17,086 nucleotides of DNA from Bryobacterales bacterium (GTDB lineage Bacteria; Acidobacteriota; Terriglobia; Bryobacterales; Bryobacteraceae), in NCBI GenBank assembly GCA_003132865.1, contig PKYZ01000617.1, forward strand, positions 1-17,086, written 5' to 3'. The notes under the pieces are model-generated. The model worked only from the letters and a program-made list of their open reading frames with translations. It had not been told where the DNA came from and did no database searches. The stretch's first letter is position 1, and each line of letters opens with the position of its first letter. Position numbers and translations under genes: made by a program. Shown in pieces: positions 6,985-13,989 of this stretch.

Positions 6985-9504
6985 CTACTTCTTGACCGAC
7001 GCCAGCTTGCTCGGCGCGATCCGCTTCTCTTTGAGCCGGCGCATCTTGGCCGGAAACCGGCCCCACTCGATCTGTTTTTCTTCCGGTTGCCCATAGAGCG
7101 CAGGATGGAGATAGAAGCCACGTTCGTTGGCTGGCTTTTCCACTTCCGCGACCAACGGATTCGCCTGGGCGAAAGCATCGTGTCGAACGCCTGTAACTTG
7201 CCACGAGACTTTCATGCCGGGAGCGCCACCGGCGATGCTGAACTGATGATTCGCCACCTCCTGCGCGATGTGCAGATTGGGCGCCGCCGCACCGATGGCC
7301 GTGAGTTGATAGCGGTAGTCGCCATTCAGGGCCTCGAACCATTCAGGAAGTTCAACGCTGGCGGCGCCACTCCCGTCCAGAGTGACGTTGCCGGTGTAAA
7401 TGTTCATCATCTCGGACGACTCCACCGAAGCGTGGTAGAGGTACTTATTCGCCGGGTCGAGCGGGTGATCGATCCGGAAATCCTTGATGCCCGCGACAAT
7501 TGCCCCTGAGACCGTTAGACTGCCCACAACGTTGAGCAAGTCACCCTGGAAGAACCCGGAGTAGCCGTTGCCCGAGGGTCCAGTCCCTGGGAAGGCGTCA
7601 ATCCCATCACCGCCGTAAGAACTGCCGTAGCCTCCCTGGACATTCACGCCGACGCCCCCTTGATACGCAGTGCCGCCAAGGGCGACAACTCCGACGCCGC
7701 CAAGCGTGGAGGACGTGTTGTCGGTCTCGTCGCCGCCTGCCGCCACCAGGCCATAGCCGGCTTGGCCGTTTACACTGCCCCCTCCGCCGCCAATGGAGAT
7801 CATTCCGTGATAGCCTTCCAATTGAGAGGTAACGTTTAGCGCTGGTGCCAACGTCGAGTTGCCCAGGGATTGCGTAATCGAAACTGCACCTCCAGGGGCG
7901 ATGGCCATCTCGGCTGAACCGTTCTCGCTGAAGAAAATGGAACCTCCCGCAGGCCGGTTGATGTAGGTATTGGCGCCGTCACCGGCCAACGCGTAGTTGT
8001 GGCAACCGGACAACGCGCCGAACCCGATGGCAAGGTAACCCGAGCCGCATCCGGGATCGCCCACAATCATTTGCTGGCCGTTTCCGTTGAAGAATTGGTT
8101 CGCAGGGAAGGTGTTGCTTCCGGTGACGAGCGCAAAGGAATTCGACGGAATGCTATTGAGCAGCGCCGCATTCACGCCGGTTATGGCGGCGCCATTCCCG
8201 CTGAACGTGCCGGCCGAGATCGATCCGGTTGCACTGAGGTTGCCCGTCACGCTTTGATTCGCAGTGAAGTGATTGGCCGAGGTTAGTTGCGGGACCTTGC
8301 TGACGTCGAGGTTGAGCGTCACGTTCCCGCTGGCGCCGCCGCCGGTCAGGTCCGTGCCCGCTGTAACTCCGGTGATGGTGCCGTTGCCCGTGCCCACACT
8401 GCCGCAAACCCAGGCGCTTCCGTTCCATTGCAGCACCTGATTGACCGCGCAACTCTTCAGCATGCTGAGCGGCACATTGCCTGTGGTCCCGCCGCCCGCC
8501 AGCCCCGTGCCCGCCGTCACCCCGGTGATCGTCCCCGTACCGGGAAACGTCTGCCCCGCCGCGAACGTGAACAATCCGCCGCTGCCGACATGCAATCCGG
8601 TCTCGGTGGGAGTGCTGGTGCCGACGCCAAACAATAGATTTAACGTTCCCGAAGCCGAAGCGGTGTTGTTGCCCGCCGGCTCCGCGAGCCAGCTAAACGT
8701 CTGATTCACCGCGGTGGCGGTCCCGCTATTGTACGCCGACGCGGCCAGATTCAGCGGCTGCGAGTTCTTCCCGCCGCCCGCCGTGGCTGTGCCGGTCGCG
8801 GGCAGCAGCAGCGTTCCCCGCACCCTGGCCGATCCGCTGACGTCCAGTTTCGCGGCGGGTGTCTGCGTGCCGATGCCGAGGTTCAAGCTGCCGTTCTGGA
8901 ACAGGATGGAGTTGCCCAAAGTGGTGCCATTGGGAGTCCACAGGGGAATGAAGTCCAGGGTGCCGCTGCCCGCCAGCGCCGGCGTGATGGCGGGTTGGGC
9001 CGTGGCTGCGGAACTAGGCGCGGGGCTGTCGCTTGCGGCGGGCGCCGTGGCCAGCACGAAAGCCGATGGCGGCAAACCGCCGACAGTCTGCGCATCCGCG
9101 GCTTTCAAGGCATAGGGCACGCTGAGCAACAACACTCGCGGTTGTTCCGATTGTCCTTCCGCTTGCACACCCAACCAGCGCGCCTGCCCGGCGGCGAAGA
9201 TATCCGCAGGCAAACCGTGACTGCTGGTGGAACCCAGCATCACCGAGTAGTGCCCGTTCTTGTCGGGCTGCACGTTCTGAGTCTCCATCCACAGCGGCGC
9301 GCCGCCTTGCGAATCTTTGTACAACAGGAACGTGATGCCCACCATCCCTGTCGCCGGTCCGCCGGCCGCGGGTGTCAACTCACCGCTGAAATTCACCAAC
9401 GGCGGCACCGGGCCTGCCGAGCCGGCCGGCGATGACTGTTGGGCGAAAACAGACAGCACGCAGAAAAGGGACAGAACGCACGCACACAAAACACGACGAG
9501 ACAT
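6985..9504 (-). CDS. Secreted glycine-rich, tail-fibre-like repeat protein of acidobacterial type
   Basis: This encodes 839 aa. The preferred start is the ATG at 9502-9504, preceded by AAGGAGGAG and followed by a signal peptide (MSRRVLCACVLSLFCVLSVFAQQ). An in-frame ATG at 9621, also with a strong ribosome-binding site, would add 39 residues. The N-terminal domain (about 30-140) has VNFSGELTP, a FLLYKDSQGGAPLWMETQNV stretch and VLLLSVPYALKAADAQTVGG, a module I recognise from many acidobacterial secreted proteins. Two GTITGVTAGTxLxGGGxxGNV motifs near residues 322 and 374 recall phage tail-fibre and collagen-like proteins. A glycine/asparagine-rich beta-helix-like middle follows. The C-terminal ~150 residues (from GIKDFRIDHPLDPANKYLYH to about 816) are a conserved domain of unknown function, possibly related to trimeric-fibre ends. 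Function is unknown; a cell-surface fibre is an inference. Confidence 0.8.
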   Translation of the reverse strand: MSRRVLCACVLSLFCVLSVFAQQSSPAGSAGPVPPLVNFSGELTPAAGGPATGMVGITFLLYKDSQGGAPLWMETQNVQPDKNGHYSVMLGSTSSHGLPADIFAAGQARWLGVQAEGQSEQPRVLLLSVPYALKAADAQTVGGLPPSAFVLATAPAASDSPAPSSAATAQPAITPALAGSGTLDFIPLWTPNGTTLGNSILFQNGSLNLGIGTQTPAAKLDVSGSARVRGTLLLPATGTATAGGGKNSQPLNLAASAYNSGTATAVNQTFSWLAEPAGNNTASASGTLNLLFGVGTSTPTETGLHVGSGGLFTFAAGQTFPGTGTITGVTAGTGLAGGGTTGNVPLSMLKSCAVNQVLQWNGSAWVCGSVGTGNGTITGVTAGTDLTGGGASGNVTLNLDVSKVPQLTSANHFTANQSVTGNLSATGSISAGTFSGNGAAITGVNAALLNSIPSNSFALVTGSNTFPANQFFNGNGQQMIVGDPGCGSGYLAIGFGALSGCHNYALAGDGANTYINRPAGGSIFFSENGSAEMAIAPGGAVSITQSLGNSTLAPALNVTSQLEGYHGMISIGGGGGSVNGQAGYGLVAAGGDETDNTSSTLGGVGVVALGGTAYQGGVGVNVQGGYGSSYGGDGIDAFPGTGPSGNGYSGFFQGDLLNVVGSLTVSGAIVAGIKDFRIDHPLDPANKYLYHASVESSEMMNIYTGNVTLDGSGAASVELPEWFEALNGDYRYQLTAIGAAAPNLHIAQEVANHQFSIAGGAPGMKVSWQVTGVRHDAFAQANPLVAEVEKPANERGFYLHPALYGQPEEKQIEWGRFPAKMRRLKEKRIAPSKLASVKK

Positions 9505-9577
9505 AACTCCTCCTTCTGATTCGTAATCCGAGATGCAGGCAGCGAAAGGCACGACGGCCCGGCTTGCTACCCCAACG

Positions 9578-9635
9578 CGGGCATGCGTTTCCGAGTATTT
9601 TCGAACCGTTGGATTGAACATTTCACCCTCCTACT
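9578..9635 (-). repeat. Leader repeat copy A (upstream of the fibre-like gene)
   Basis: Bases 9578-9627 match 13161-13210 at about 43 of 50 positions, and the likeness continues into the ribosome-binding site (GGAGGGTGAAATG on the minus strand). Most differences are transitions. Read from the ATG at 9619-9621 it encodes MFNPTVRKYSETHARVGVA, in frame with the gene that starts properly at 9504. The rest of the 220-base gap between 9504 and 9725 shows nothing recognisable. Confidence 0.7.
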
Positions 9636-9724
9636 TAGACAAGCGGAAAATCACGGGAAAATTGACAGCGATTAAGAGCGTCCTGGATCGTGGGGGCTGC
9701 CCGACGCATTCGGCATGCCCAATC

Positions 9725-11698
9725 CTACTGCGGACAGCTACCGGGGGGCGTGGGCCCAAAGTTCGGAACAGGATGCGTCTGATTGACCCCCGAAGGGTCG
9801 TTGGAGCTCAAGGCATAAGTCACGCTGCTAGGATTAGGGGAACCCTTCAGGCGCGCCATGCAATTATCCCCATTCAGCGGCACTGAGATCTGCAACAGGT
9901 TTAGCGATCCCTGCGAGTCAAAGCCAGTGACGGTAATGCCCTGGATGTCCCAATTATCCGGGCCATTGGTACCGCTGTTGTGCTCGAACAGATCGATCTC
10001 GATGGTGCTGTTATCCAAAACCAGAGACGGCGACAAGGAGAATGTTTGGGTCACTGTAACCCCATTCGCCCACTCGGGTGCGCCGGAACCATTGGGGCAG
10101 ACCCCGCCCGGGGACGCATCGGTAGTGCTTGACGGCTTTAGACAAATCGAAACGGAGCCACCAAGCTTGGCCTGGAGCTCTGTGTAATCTGCGGCATTGT
10201 CGTTGCCGGTTTGAATCGTTATCTGGACGGAAGTCTGCGACCTCTGCGGAGGCGGCGGGGGTAAGGGGTACCAGGTCCTCCAAAGCGATCGCCCGTACGA
10301 TGCAAGATACAGGCGGGTATCGCCGCTGGGTTCGGTGACAAGCTGCAAGTAGTCATGCGACGTCAAGAAGGTCGGCGGTTCGAAGCCGAAGCCGCCCTCC
10401 CCAGGGATTAGCGTGGGAAGTCCTAGCGACGCATTGAACCAGGTATTGCCGCCGTCAGACGTATCGAAGACCCCGGCACTGGAGGCTAAGTACATCCGGC
10501 CAGTATCCAGCGCAACAACTGAGAGAAACTCGCGATCGTGCGGCAGCGTGGCTTCTCCCGCTGGATTCCAGCTTGTTCCGTTCCAGGACATGAAGTGCTG
10601 GCCGTAGGTGGCGAACGCCAGATTCTTGTTGAAAGCGTAAATTCCGTTGACGCCGCAGAGCGGACACGGCGAGGGCGCGTTCACTGTAAGTTGCACGGCA
10701 GGACCGGTAAACGGAGAATCCAGCCTGAATATCCGGCCACTTGTGTCGCCGACAAAAATCGAGCTGCCGTCGTAGGTGGGAGCAATGGCCGAGACCAGAG
10801 ACCACAGACCTGGCCCTCCGTTCAACAGTTCCCAATGCACACTGCTGCCATCATCGTTAGCGAAGAGGCCGTACACGCCCTCAGTAATCATCGCGCGGAC
10901 GCCTGCCGTATTGTAAACATACATTTTGCTAACTGCGATCATCGTTTGTCCACTGGCATTGGCGAAGCCGCCAGGAAACCGCACGGGCGCGGCCACGGGC
11001 ACATCATAGGATCCACACGTGATGCAGAATGGGTCCACGGTGATGCCCGTCTGAGCGTTGAACGGGATCACGCCGCCCATTGATTCGACATAATGGCCTG
11101 CGAATCCGCTCGAGTCGTCCTCAGTGGCGTCGACCAGCAGGTCGTTTCCGGGCCCGATGCTCTTCGGTGTCGCAAACAGAGCCAGTTCCACCGGGTCTAG
11201 TGGACAGGGGCCGCCACAGTCGTCGACATGCTGCCAAGGACTGGGCAAGCCGGCGTACAACACGCCGTTGTCCTGGGTTGCCCCCGCGACCAGACCATCA
11301 AAGCTGGCGCTGGCTGCGGCGTTGAAGAACTCCAGGTTGAACAACCCCTGGTTCCAATCGCTCTCGAAAGTGGGAGTAGATCCGTTCGTCAACCCCGAGG
11401 CCGATGCCACCCCGCCATCACTTCCGATGAACAGAGTGGCCGGAAGCACAGGATCGAATGTCAGAGCGTGAATGCCAATATGCAGATTGTCGTAACCGCC
11501 CAAACTGTCGGAAAGCAGGCTCCAGGAGCTGCCTCCGGTGAATGAGACGAAAGTTCCTGCCCACCAACCCAAGGCGACCGTACCGCAGTCCGGTGAGACG
11601 GCGATGGCCTGGTTGGAGTCGCCATCAAAGCCCGGAGACGGCAGCGGCAAGCTCACGGCGCTCCAATTGACGCCGCCATTCGTCGACTGAATACCCCG
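9725..11698 (-). CDS. 3' part of frameshifted secreted beta-propeller protein (Asp-box/BNR type)
   Basis: This is the 657-aa continuation of the gene beginning at 13206, in the neighbouring frame; no credible start of its own exists, and the in-frame ATG at 11842 would add residues that make no sense. Right after the frame change it reads QSTNGGVNWS and later TSDGGNTWF. These are Asp-box (S-x-D/N-G-G-x-x-W) motifs of BNR/sortilin-like propellers, and the intervening sequence has repeated GxxxFVG/LFIGSDGGV blade-like segments. The C-terminal ~150 residues, after a proline-rich linker (PLPPPPPQ), form a separate domain starting VQITIQTGNDNAADYTELQA and containing DNWDIQGITVTG. It looks like a small beta-sandwich and vaguely recalls PLAT/LH2 domains, but I am not sure. 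The protein would be extracellular; no catalytic residues are recognisable. The full reconstructed protein is about 1160 aa. Confidence 0.75.
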   Translation of the reverse strand, partial: RGIQSTNGGVNWSAVSLPLPSPGFDGDSNQAIAVSPDCGTVALGWWAGTFVSFTGGSSWSLLSDSLGGYDNLHIGIHALTFDPVLPATLFIGSDGGVASASGLTNGSTPTFESDWNQGLFNLEFFNAAASASFDGLVAGATQDNGVLYAGLPSPWQHVDDCGGPCPLDPVELALFATPKSIGPGNDLLVDATEDDSSGFAGHYVESMGGVIPFNAQTGITVDPFCITCGSYDVPVAAPVRFPGGFANASGQTMIAVSKMYVYNTAGVRAMITEGVYGLFANDDGSSVHWELLNGGPGLWSLVSAIAPTYDGSSIFVGDTSGRIFRLDSPFTGPAVQLTVNAPSPCPLCGVNGIYAFNKNLAFATYGQHFMSWNGTSWNPAGEATLPHDREFLSVVALDTGRMYLASSAGVFDTSDGGNTWFNASLGLPTLIPGEGGFGFEPPTFLTSHDYLQLVTEPSGDTRLYLASYGRSLWRTWYPLPPPPPQRSQTSVQITIQTGNDNAADYTELQAKLGGSVSICLKPSSTTDASPGGVCPNGSGAPEWANGVTVTQTFSLSPSLVLDNSTIEIDLFEHNSGTNGPDNWDIQGITVTGFDSQGSLNLLQISVPLNGDNCMARLKGSPNPSSVTYALSSNDPSGVNQTHPVPNFGPTPPGSCPQ

Positions 11699-13206
11699 GC
11701 CATTAACTGGCCATTGGAATCCGAGGCCGCGGCGTACACGATTTGCGGGTTGCTGGCGCAGGCGGCCACCGACGTTCGACTTAGCTTGGTGCTGGCGATC
11801 GAGACCGTACTGCCGGTTAGCACTAAATTGCTGCCTCTCCACTTAGCGGTGTAGATGATGTTGTTAGGCGCACTGCCGCCAAATCGGGAAGCGACGATGG
11901 TTCCGCTGTTCCCGCCAGTCGCCCATCCCGGACCCTTAGCCAGACCCGAGAACGCCTGGCTGCCGATCGCGGCCGGCAATGCCTGCGCCCACGTGTAGAG
12001 CCCCTTGACGCTCGGGGGCGGAGGGATTTGGGACCACCACAGGCCGCTGTCGCAAGCCAGTAAGATTGTGTCCGATTCGGCTACCACCAGCATTCGGTAG
12101 ATGGAACCGCACGGCGGCTTTGGGCTGACCTGCTGCCAGTTGTTCAGAGGCTGGCTCTGCGACGTGTCCGTTTCCCAAAGATCGCCGCCCTCCGAATCTC
12201 CATATCTAAAGGTGCCCGCATAGACATCGGCCGGGCCAGTTGTGCCCAGCGCCAGAGCGCTCACGCTAATAGACGACCACTGATTGCTGAGGGGAACTGC
12301 CGTCCGGCTGGAATCCTCGGCGATGGTCCAGACGCCGCCTTCATCGCTCGCGACCAACAAGCCTTGACCCGGCGGGAGCCTGATGATGTCGTTCACATGA
12401 CCTGCGCTCCAGGCGTTGGGCACATCGTTGTTCTGAATGGACAGACTGTCGGCTTGCTGCCACAGCACCGTGTCATCCACGCCTATGCCAGGCGCGCCCG
12501 GGCCGGGAGGGGCTGGAGGAGGAGGGCAATTCGCCGTAATACTGAGAACCCCCGGCGCTTTCACACTTACAACGGTGTACGTCGAAGACAAGGCAAAGGG
12601 GACTTGGGTGGTAGCGATGCACGGCGCCTCGGCGGTGGAAGCTTGCAGCGTGAGGTTGGAATTGAAACCTACCGGTGTGAATTTGAACTTGCCATTAGCG
12701 CCAGTGGTGGTGCGCAGAAAGTCTCCCGCGCCCAGGATGGAGACTGTAGCTTCTATGGCCAGACCGTTGGCGTTCCGTACCGTTCCAAGGACGGCGCCAT
12801 ACTGCCCGGATGGCTTGCGCGTCAGCGTGATCGCCGGCACCTGTGTGGTAGTGCCGGGCTGGATTAGGGCACTAGTTTGCGTCGGCGTGTACAGATTTGC
12901 GGTCGTCGCGATTTGAACTTGAGTTGGAATCGACAACGGCATTTCAAAAGCAAACTTTCCCGCAGAATCGCTGGCGCCGGTCTGGCTCGGGCCGGAGGCT
13001 CCCACGAAGGACCATTGAACCATCGCGTTGGCAACGGGCACCCCTTTAGTGGTCAGAAGTTGGCCTTGGAATATGCTGGGAACTTGCGGCGCCTGGGGAT
13101 AGGCCAACTGGGCCGCGACCAGCGCCAGCACGATCGGCAGCCACCCACATGCCACTCTGACCCGGGTACGCGTCTCCGAGCATTTTCGAACCGTTGATCT
13201 GAACAT
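11653..13206 (-). CDS. 5' part of frameshifted secreted protein: carboxypeptidase-regulatory-like domains plus propeller
   Basis: This starts at the ATG 13204-13206, preceded by AAGGAGGAGGGGTGAA, in preference to an in-frame ATG at 13239. As read, it stops at 11653 after 517 aa. A signal peptide with a long n-region (MFRSTVRKCSETRTRVRVAC, then WLPIVLALVAAQLAYPQ) leads into two carboxypeptidase-regulatory-like beta-sandwich modules. The first (about 43-110) contains GVPVANAMVQWSFV and DSAGKFAFEMP; the second (about 120-195) contains GTVRNANGLAIEATVSILG and GANGKFKF. A proline-rich linker follows, then propeller-like sequence (LLVASDEGGVWTIAED, ADVYAGTFRYGDSEGGDLWE, CASNPQIVYAAASDSNGQ). Past a CCCC run at 11694-11697 this frame gives junk, while the adjacent frame continues the propeller. 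A candidate regulator site and -10 box lie upstream. Confidence 0.8.
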   Translation of the reverse strand: MFRSTVRKCSETRTRVRVACGWLPIVLALVAAQLAYPQAPQVPSIFQGQLLTTKGVPVANAMVQWSFVGASGPSQTGASDSAGKFAFEMPLSIPTQVQIATTANLYTPTQTSALIQPGTTTQVPAITLTRKPSGQYGAVLGTVRNANGLAIEATVSILGAGDFLRTTTGANGKFKFTPVGFNSNLTLQASTAEAPCIATTQVPFALSSTYTVVSVKAPGVLSITANCPPPPAPPGPGAPGIGVDDTVLWQQADSLSIQNNDVPNAWSAGHVNDIIRLPPGQGLLVASDEGGVWTIAEDSSRTAVPLSNQWSSISVSALALGTTGPADVYAGTFRYGDSEGGDLWETDTSQSQPLNNWQQVSPKPPCGSIYRMLVVAESDTILLACDSGLWWSQIPPPPSVKGLYTWAQALPAAIGSQAFSGLAKGPGWATGGNSGTIVASRFGGSAPNNIIYTAKWRGSNLVLTGSTVSIASTKLSRTSVAACASNPQIVYAAASDSNGQLMAGVFSRRMAASIGAP

Positions 13207-13218
13207 TTCACCCCTCCT
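13161..13218 (-). repeat. Leader repeat copy B (start of the propeller gene)
   Basis: This is the counterpart of 9578-9635, with about 43 of 50 identical bases. Here the repeat forms the true N-terminus of the secreted propeller protein (MFRSTVRKCSETRTRVRVA) and its ribosome-binding site. The shared peptide pattern is MF-x-x-TVRK-x-SET-x-x-RV-x-VA. Confidence 0.7.
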
Positions 13219-13225
13219 CCTTGAG

Positions 13226-13231
13226 ATTATG
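13226..13231 (-). promoter_or_regulatory. Candidate -10 box of the secreted propeller gene
   Basis: On the minus strand CATAAT (five of six consensus positions) lies 19 bases before the start codon. The hexamer 17 bases upstream, GGCCTA, does not resemble a -35. A promoter with a good -10 and no -35 fits activator-dependent transcription, with the palindrome at 13254-13271 as the likely activator site. The predicted start of transcription is near 13219. Confidence 0.4.
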
Positions 13232-13253
13232 AGGGGCAACCGCGCGACTAGGC

Positions 13254-13271
13254 CCTACCCGTGTGAGTAGG
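13254..13271. promoter_or_regulatory. Palindromic candidate operator 1 (CCTACCCGTGTGAGTAGG)
   Basis: This imperfect 18-bp palindrome lies in the 79-base gap between the response-regulator gene and the secreted propeller gene. It shares 14 of 18 bases with the palindrome at 13971-13988. Its centre (13262.5) is about 43 bases upstream of the predicted transcription start, the usual class II activator position for NarL/FixJ-type regulators. The lack of a T-run argues against a terminator. Confidence 0.5.
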
Positions 13272-13285
13272 TTCCTTAAGGCCGG

Positions 13286-13597
13286 TTAATGGACTATGCG
13301 ATGACGCAAGGCCTTGGCCACAGCCTCGGCCTTGGAGTGGACCTGCAGCTTCTCATAGATGTTACGCATGTGAAACGAGACGGCGTGTACGCCCATCCCC
13401 ACTTCGACGCCCGCGGTCTTGTAATTGTGGCCATCCACCAGCAATTGCAGGAGGCGGGCTTCGTGCGGCGTGAGGCGATAGCCGGCATGTTCCGGCGGGC
13501 GCATCTCCCGGAACAATTCGATCACCCGGCGGGCCACTTCCGGCGACATCGGCGCGCCCCCGGCCATCACATCCTGCATGCTCTCCAGCAGGCCGGC
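13286..13597 (-). CDS. 3' part of frameshifted response regulator: LuxR-type HTH domain
   Basis: This is the continuation of the receiver-domain frame that starts at 13935, in the adjacent reading frame. It begins around AGLLESMQDVMAGG and ends RHRIVH. PMSPEVARRVIELFRE is the usual linker in acidobacterial NarL/FixJ regulators. The GerE/LuxR helix-turn-helix is complete: LTPHEARLLQLLVDGHNYKT for the first helices, then the recognition region GVHAVSFHMRNIYEKLQVHSK and the closing helix AEAVAKAL. The DNA-binding half therefore looks functional in sequence. An independent start is possible in principle (ATG at 13636) but it reads shadow residues first. I treat both parts as one gene. Confidence 0.8.
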   Translation of the reverse strand, partial: AGLLESMQDVMAGGAPMSPEVARRVIELFREMRPPEHAGYRLTPHEARLLQLLVDGHNYKTAGVEVGMGVHAVSFHMRNIYEKLQVHSKAEAVAKALRHRIVH

Positions 13598-13935
13598 GGA
13601 GTGTTCTTCAGCAGATAGCCGCAGGCGCCGGCGCAAATGGCGTCGAAGATGCGCGCATCGTCATCGTAAACCGTGAGCATCAGGAACAGCAGGTGCGGGT
13701 AGCGCTCCTTCAGCACGCGCACGCCCTCGATCCCGGACATACCGGGCAGACCGATATCCAACAGGGCCACGTCCGGCAGATCTTGTCCCATCCCGGCCAG
13801 AGCATCTTCCATGGACCGGAAAGTGCCGGCCGCGCGAAAGCCTTCGGTGCCATCGATCAGCGCCATCAATCCTTCGCGGATCTTCTGGTGATCTTCGACA
13901 ATGGCCACCTTGATGGGACCGGATGCGGATGGCAT
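13567..13935 (-). CDS. 5' part of frameshifted response regulator: receiver domain
   Basis: This starts MPSASGPIKVAIVEDH at 13935, 36 bases after the kinase stop codon. The receiver domain is intact: acidic pair E14/D15, phosphoacceptor D60 in VALLDIGLPGMSG, T88 in LMLTVYDDD, and K110 in GYLLKNTPP. Family members continue TPPA-x-LLE into an effector linker. Here the frame instead gives CWRACRM and stops at 13567, while LLESMQDVMAGG appears one frame away, so a net loss of one or four bases near 13590-13597 is inferred. The partner kinase is immediately upstream on the same strand. No good ribosome-binding site is visible, so translation may be coupled to the kinase. If the indel is real, only a receiver without DNA binding is made. 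Confidence 0.82.
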   Translation of the reverse strand: MPSASGPIKVAIVEDHQKIREGLMALIDGTEGFRAAGTFRSMEDALAGMGQDLPDVALLDIGLPGMSGIEGVRVLKERYPHLLFLMLTVYDDDARIFDAICAGACGYLLKNTPPACWRACRM

Positions 13936-13969
13936 ATGACTGTAGCTTAGACCAATGGAGCAGGCCAGG

Positions 13970-13989
13970 ACCTACCTGTGCAGGTAGGT
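13970..13989. promoter_or_regulatory. Palindromic candidate operator 2 (ACCTACCTGTGCAGGTAGGT)
   Basis: Two perfect 9-bp arms surround a 2-base centre. The element overlaps the last codons and stop of the histidine kinase gene and is centred about 44 bases upstream of the response-regulator start codon. Its core resembles the palindrome in front of the propeller gene. It may be an autoregulatory site. It could also act as an RNA hairpin between the two genes; no T-run follows, so intrinsic termination is unlikely. Confidence 0.5.

Noticed and set aside
9505..9621. 39-residue N-terminal extension of the fibre-like protein as the main start
   Set aside because: The ATG at 9504 has a stronger ribosome-binding site and directly precedes a complete signal peptide. 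The upstream start is kept only as a possible leader.
13970..13989. Intrinsic terminator between kinase and regulator genes
   Set aside because: The palindrome is strong but is followed by no T-run, and it resembles a second palindrome in a promoter position.
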